Shown piece after piece: positions 62,506 to 64,000 of a DNA stretch of 64,000 nucleotides; positions within the stretch are counted from its first letter, which is position 1, and every line of letters begins with the position of its first letter. Below the pieces are notes generated by a model. It had not been told where the DNA came from and made no database searches. It saw nothing but the letters and a program-made list of their open reading frames with translations. Origin of the DNA: Candidatus Woesearchaeota archaeon (lineage in GTDB: Archaea; Nanobdellota; Nanobdellia; Woesearchaeales; DSVV01); NCBI GenBank assembly GCA_018661705.1, contig JABJHR010000010.1, forward strand, positions 1-64,000, read 5' to 3'. The translations under genes and the position numbers were made by a program.

Positions 62506-63150
62506 TTATGATTTTATTCCAGTGTTAATGAATTTCTGAATTTCTCTTTTCACTCCATTTTTTGTTATTGTTATAACATTAATTCCATTTCCTGTGTATG
62601 TGTCTCTTTGAAGTGCTGCGTTTAATGCTTTTACTGCAAGATCAACACCTTCATTAATACTTAGACCGTCTTTAAACATTGTTTCTAAAACACCAATTGC
62701 AAATACGCTTCCAGATCCGCTTGTAACATACTTTTTTTCTTCTGTTAAGCTTCCATCTGCGAAAATATCATAAAGATAAAATCCTGTTCTGTCTTTTCCA
62801 CCCATTATAAAATGAGCTACACCAGGAATCATTGACATTTTTCTAATGTTTCCATAAACAAATCCTGCTAATAAATTTGCAGCTTCTTTAACTGTTGCTT
62901 CATGTTGATTTCTGATTCTCATTAATGATAATTCAGCTCTAATATGTTTTGTTAATAATTGAGCATCACTAACAGTTCCAGCCATTGTTATAACTATGTT
63001 ATCAGTTATACTATGAACCTTATCTGTTTCTTTATTCACAATCAGATTTCCAGCTGTTGCTCTCATATCAGCTGCCATTACAATACCATCTTTACATACT
63101 AAACCAATGGTTGTAGTACCCTTTAAAATTTTCTTATCGCTTTCTTCCAT
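62506..63150 (-). CDS. psmB: Proteasome subunit beta
   Basis: The 214-residue protein is the catalytic beta subunit of the 20S proteasome. An 11-residue propeptide ends in Gly before the nucleophile Thr12 (LKG-TTTIGLV). D28-equivalent ADMRATAG, the active lysine region VNKETDKVHSI, GTVSDAQLL and SGSGSVFAIGVLE are conserved. GAAGGTG lies just before the ATG. With no alpha subunit nearby, it must pair with one encoded elsewhere. Confidence 0.96.
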   Translation of the reverse strand: MEESDKKILKGTTTIGLVCKDGIVMAADMRATAGNLIVNKETDKVHSITDNIVITMAGTVSDAQLLTKHIRAELSLMRIRNQHEATVKEAANLLAGFVYGNIRKMSMIPGVAHFIMGGKDRTGFYLYDIFADGSLTEEKKYVTSGSGSVFAIGVLETMFKDGLSINEGVDLAVKALNAALQRDTYTGNGINVITITKNGVKREIQKFINTGIKS

Positions 63151-63290
63151 TTAATGCACCTTCTTTATTGTTTTATAAACCCCAATTTGTTCAGATTAGA
63201 TACTTCAGAATTCATCTGTTTATGGCAAAGAGGGTTGTTTTTATATTTAAACTTTTCGATTTTTGTTAGATTAAGTTGAAAATCTAAGTC

Positions 63291-63340
63291 AAAGGGTGGT
63301 GGGTGGGGGCTATTAGGGGATGGTTAATCTTTTCTCACTA
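63291..63340. repeat. Family G repeat, copy 2: G-quadruplex-type motif
   Basis: AAAGGGTGGTGGGTGGGGG is followed by CTATTAGGGGATGGTTAATC and TTTTCTCACTA. Forty-odd of the positions match copy 1 at 3953-4008, including loop sizes. It lies in the divergent gap between psmB and the 97-aa gene. Confidence 0.65.
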
Positions 63341-63435
63341 TTTTTTATATTTTCAGTAAGTTTCCTTGGTGATATTCTTCTCATTCCATTAACTTTATAT
63401 ATCTCACCGTTATTATACTTTACAGAGGAGTTAAA

Positions 63436-63729
63436 ATGGAAAAATACGAAGCAAAAAGCATTATAATTGGTAGGAAAAAACGAGTAGATCCTGATGATAC
63501 TAAACATCCGTTTTTCATTAGTTTGTTTGATATTTCAGAACCACACAAATCAGGGGATGTTCCAAAGCAAATAGTTGATTTTCCTTTACTTGATAGGGTA
63601 GATATTACTGGATTAAATGTTTCTTATCTTTTGGGTGGGAATGATATTGTAATTGATAATCTTGAGTATATTGAAGTAGAATCAGATGATAATTTTAGAG
63701 TTTATATCACTGGAAAACAAACAAAATAG
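63436..63729 (+). CDS. Uncharacterised small protein
   Basis: The 97-residue protein is soluble and beta-rich (KSIIIGRKKR, HPFFISLFDIS, NDIVIDNLEYIEVESDDNFRVYITG). It has no cysteine and no known motif. GAGGAG lies 6 nt before the ATG, which supports it as a real gene. The next gene follows after 35 nt on the same strand and may be co-transcribed. Function unknown. Confidence 0.7.
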   Translation: MEKYEAKSIIIGRKKRVDPDDTKHPFFISLFDISEPHKSGDVPKQIVDFPLLDRVDITGLNVSYLLGGNDIVIDNLEYIEVESDDNFRVYITGKQTK

Positions 63730-63764
63730 TAGATTTTTTATATTTTCTATCTTTTCTTTTTATT

Positions 63765-64000
63765 ATGGCTCAAAAAATTGATGTTTTAGGAGATTCAAGT
63801 TTAGAGGGTATTATTCTACCAGAGGATATTGCACATGTCTCTTCTTTAATTGAAGATGCTCGTGATAGTCAAGATGCAAGTAGATATACTTTTTTGTGTG
63901 ACAAATATGATGTATTTCCAGAAGACAATACATTGTATGAATCAGGTCTTGCAGCCATTGCTCATGAAAACGCAAAATGGGGATCTTATGAGGTTCAAGA
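63765..64000 (+). CDS. N-terminal part of an unrecognised protein (partial)
   Basis: An ATG at 63765 opens a frame that runs to the window edge (78 full codons): MAQKIDVLGDSSLEGIILPED, then SSLIEDARDSQDASRYTFLCD and later helices. Codon use fits neighbouring genes. No domain can be named from this part. Confidence 0.6.
   Translation, partial: MAQKIDVLGDSSLEGIILPEDIAHVSSLIEDARDSQDASRYTFLCDKYDVFPEDNTLYESGLAAIAHENAKWGSYEVQ

Overview
The window is AT-rich, densely coded archaeal chromosome. Diagnostic archaeal genes are aIF2-gamma, ribosomal proteins S6e and L10e, SecE and Spt5 next to FtsZ, the KH/beta-CASP nuclease aCPSF1, a proteasome beta subunit, RtcB with archease, and an intron-containing tRNA-Tyr. 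The AT bias, many leaderless-looking starts, large low-complexity tails and many orphan proteins suggest a DPANN-type archaeon such as a Woesearchaeota/Pacearchaeota relative. That placement is inference; no rRNA gene is present.

Layout. 1-8.9 kb: small metabolic genes, then an RNA-repair group (rtcB, a two-domain ThyX, archease), two related orphans and deoC. The rtcB frame is broken by a 33-nt insertion whose removal restores a 480-residue RtcB. 9-32.2 kb: a run of genes all on the minus strand. In transcription order they encode a cysteine desulfurase, a 702-aa protein with a duplicated domain and a Cys-rich patch, a 224-aa protein with a strong Shine-Dalgarno, an E2-like protein, a JAMM/MPN protease, a double-ThiF E1-like enzyme, a 965-aa protein with a methyltransferase-like region and SH3-like modules, two paralogous radical SAM proteins carrying the same SH3-like module, an HD-CysQ fusion, an AP endonuclease and two helical orphans. 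This is the prime candidate for an undescribed system: a ubiquitin-like activation/conjugation/deconjugation set tied to sulfur and radical SAM chemistry. 32.5-33.7 kb: a Cys-rich acidic peptide, a DUF1858 protein, a ferredoxin and tRNA-Tyr(GUA) with two introns. 33.8-43 kb: surface and orphan proteins, a J-domain protein, and an S6e/aIF2-gamma operon. 43-64 kb: FKBP, FtsZ-SecE-Spt5, a beta-helix membrane protein, a CoiA-like protein, L10e, MscS, an MnmC-like methyltransferase, a second J-domain protein, a 1380-aa secreted protein, aCPSF1 and the proteasome beta subunit.

Intergenic space carries at least four families of structured or repeated elements. Family A (two copies) folds as a three-way junction with covarying stems and a conserved apical hairpin. 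Family B (two copies) has related architecture. Family C is a roughly 95-nt repeat; two of its copies are split by a B element. Family G is a G-quadruplex-type repeat ending in a tail like that of family C.

How the genes fit together: RtcB, archease and the two-intron tRNA-Tyr form a splicing theme, with rtcB itself apparently interrupted by an intron-like sequence. FtsZ, SecE, Spt5, S6e, aIF2-gamma, L10e, aCPSF1 and the proteasome subunit are core information and housekeeping genes. The 9-32 kb block is accessory in character and stands apart from them.
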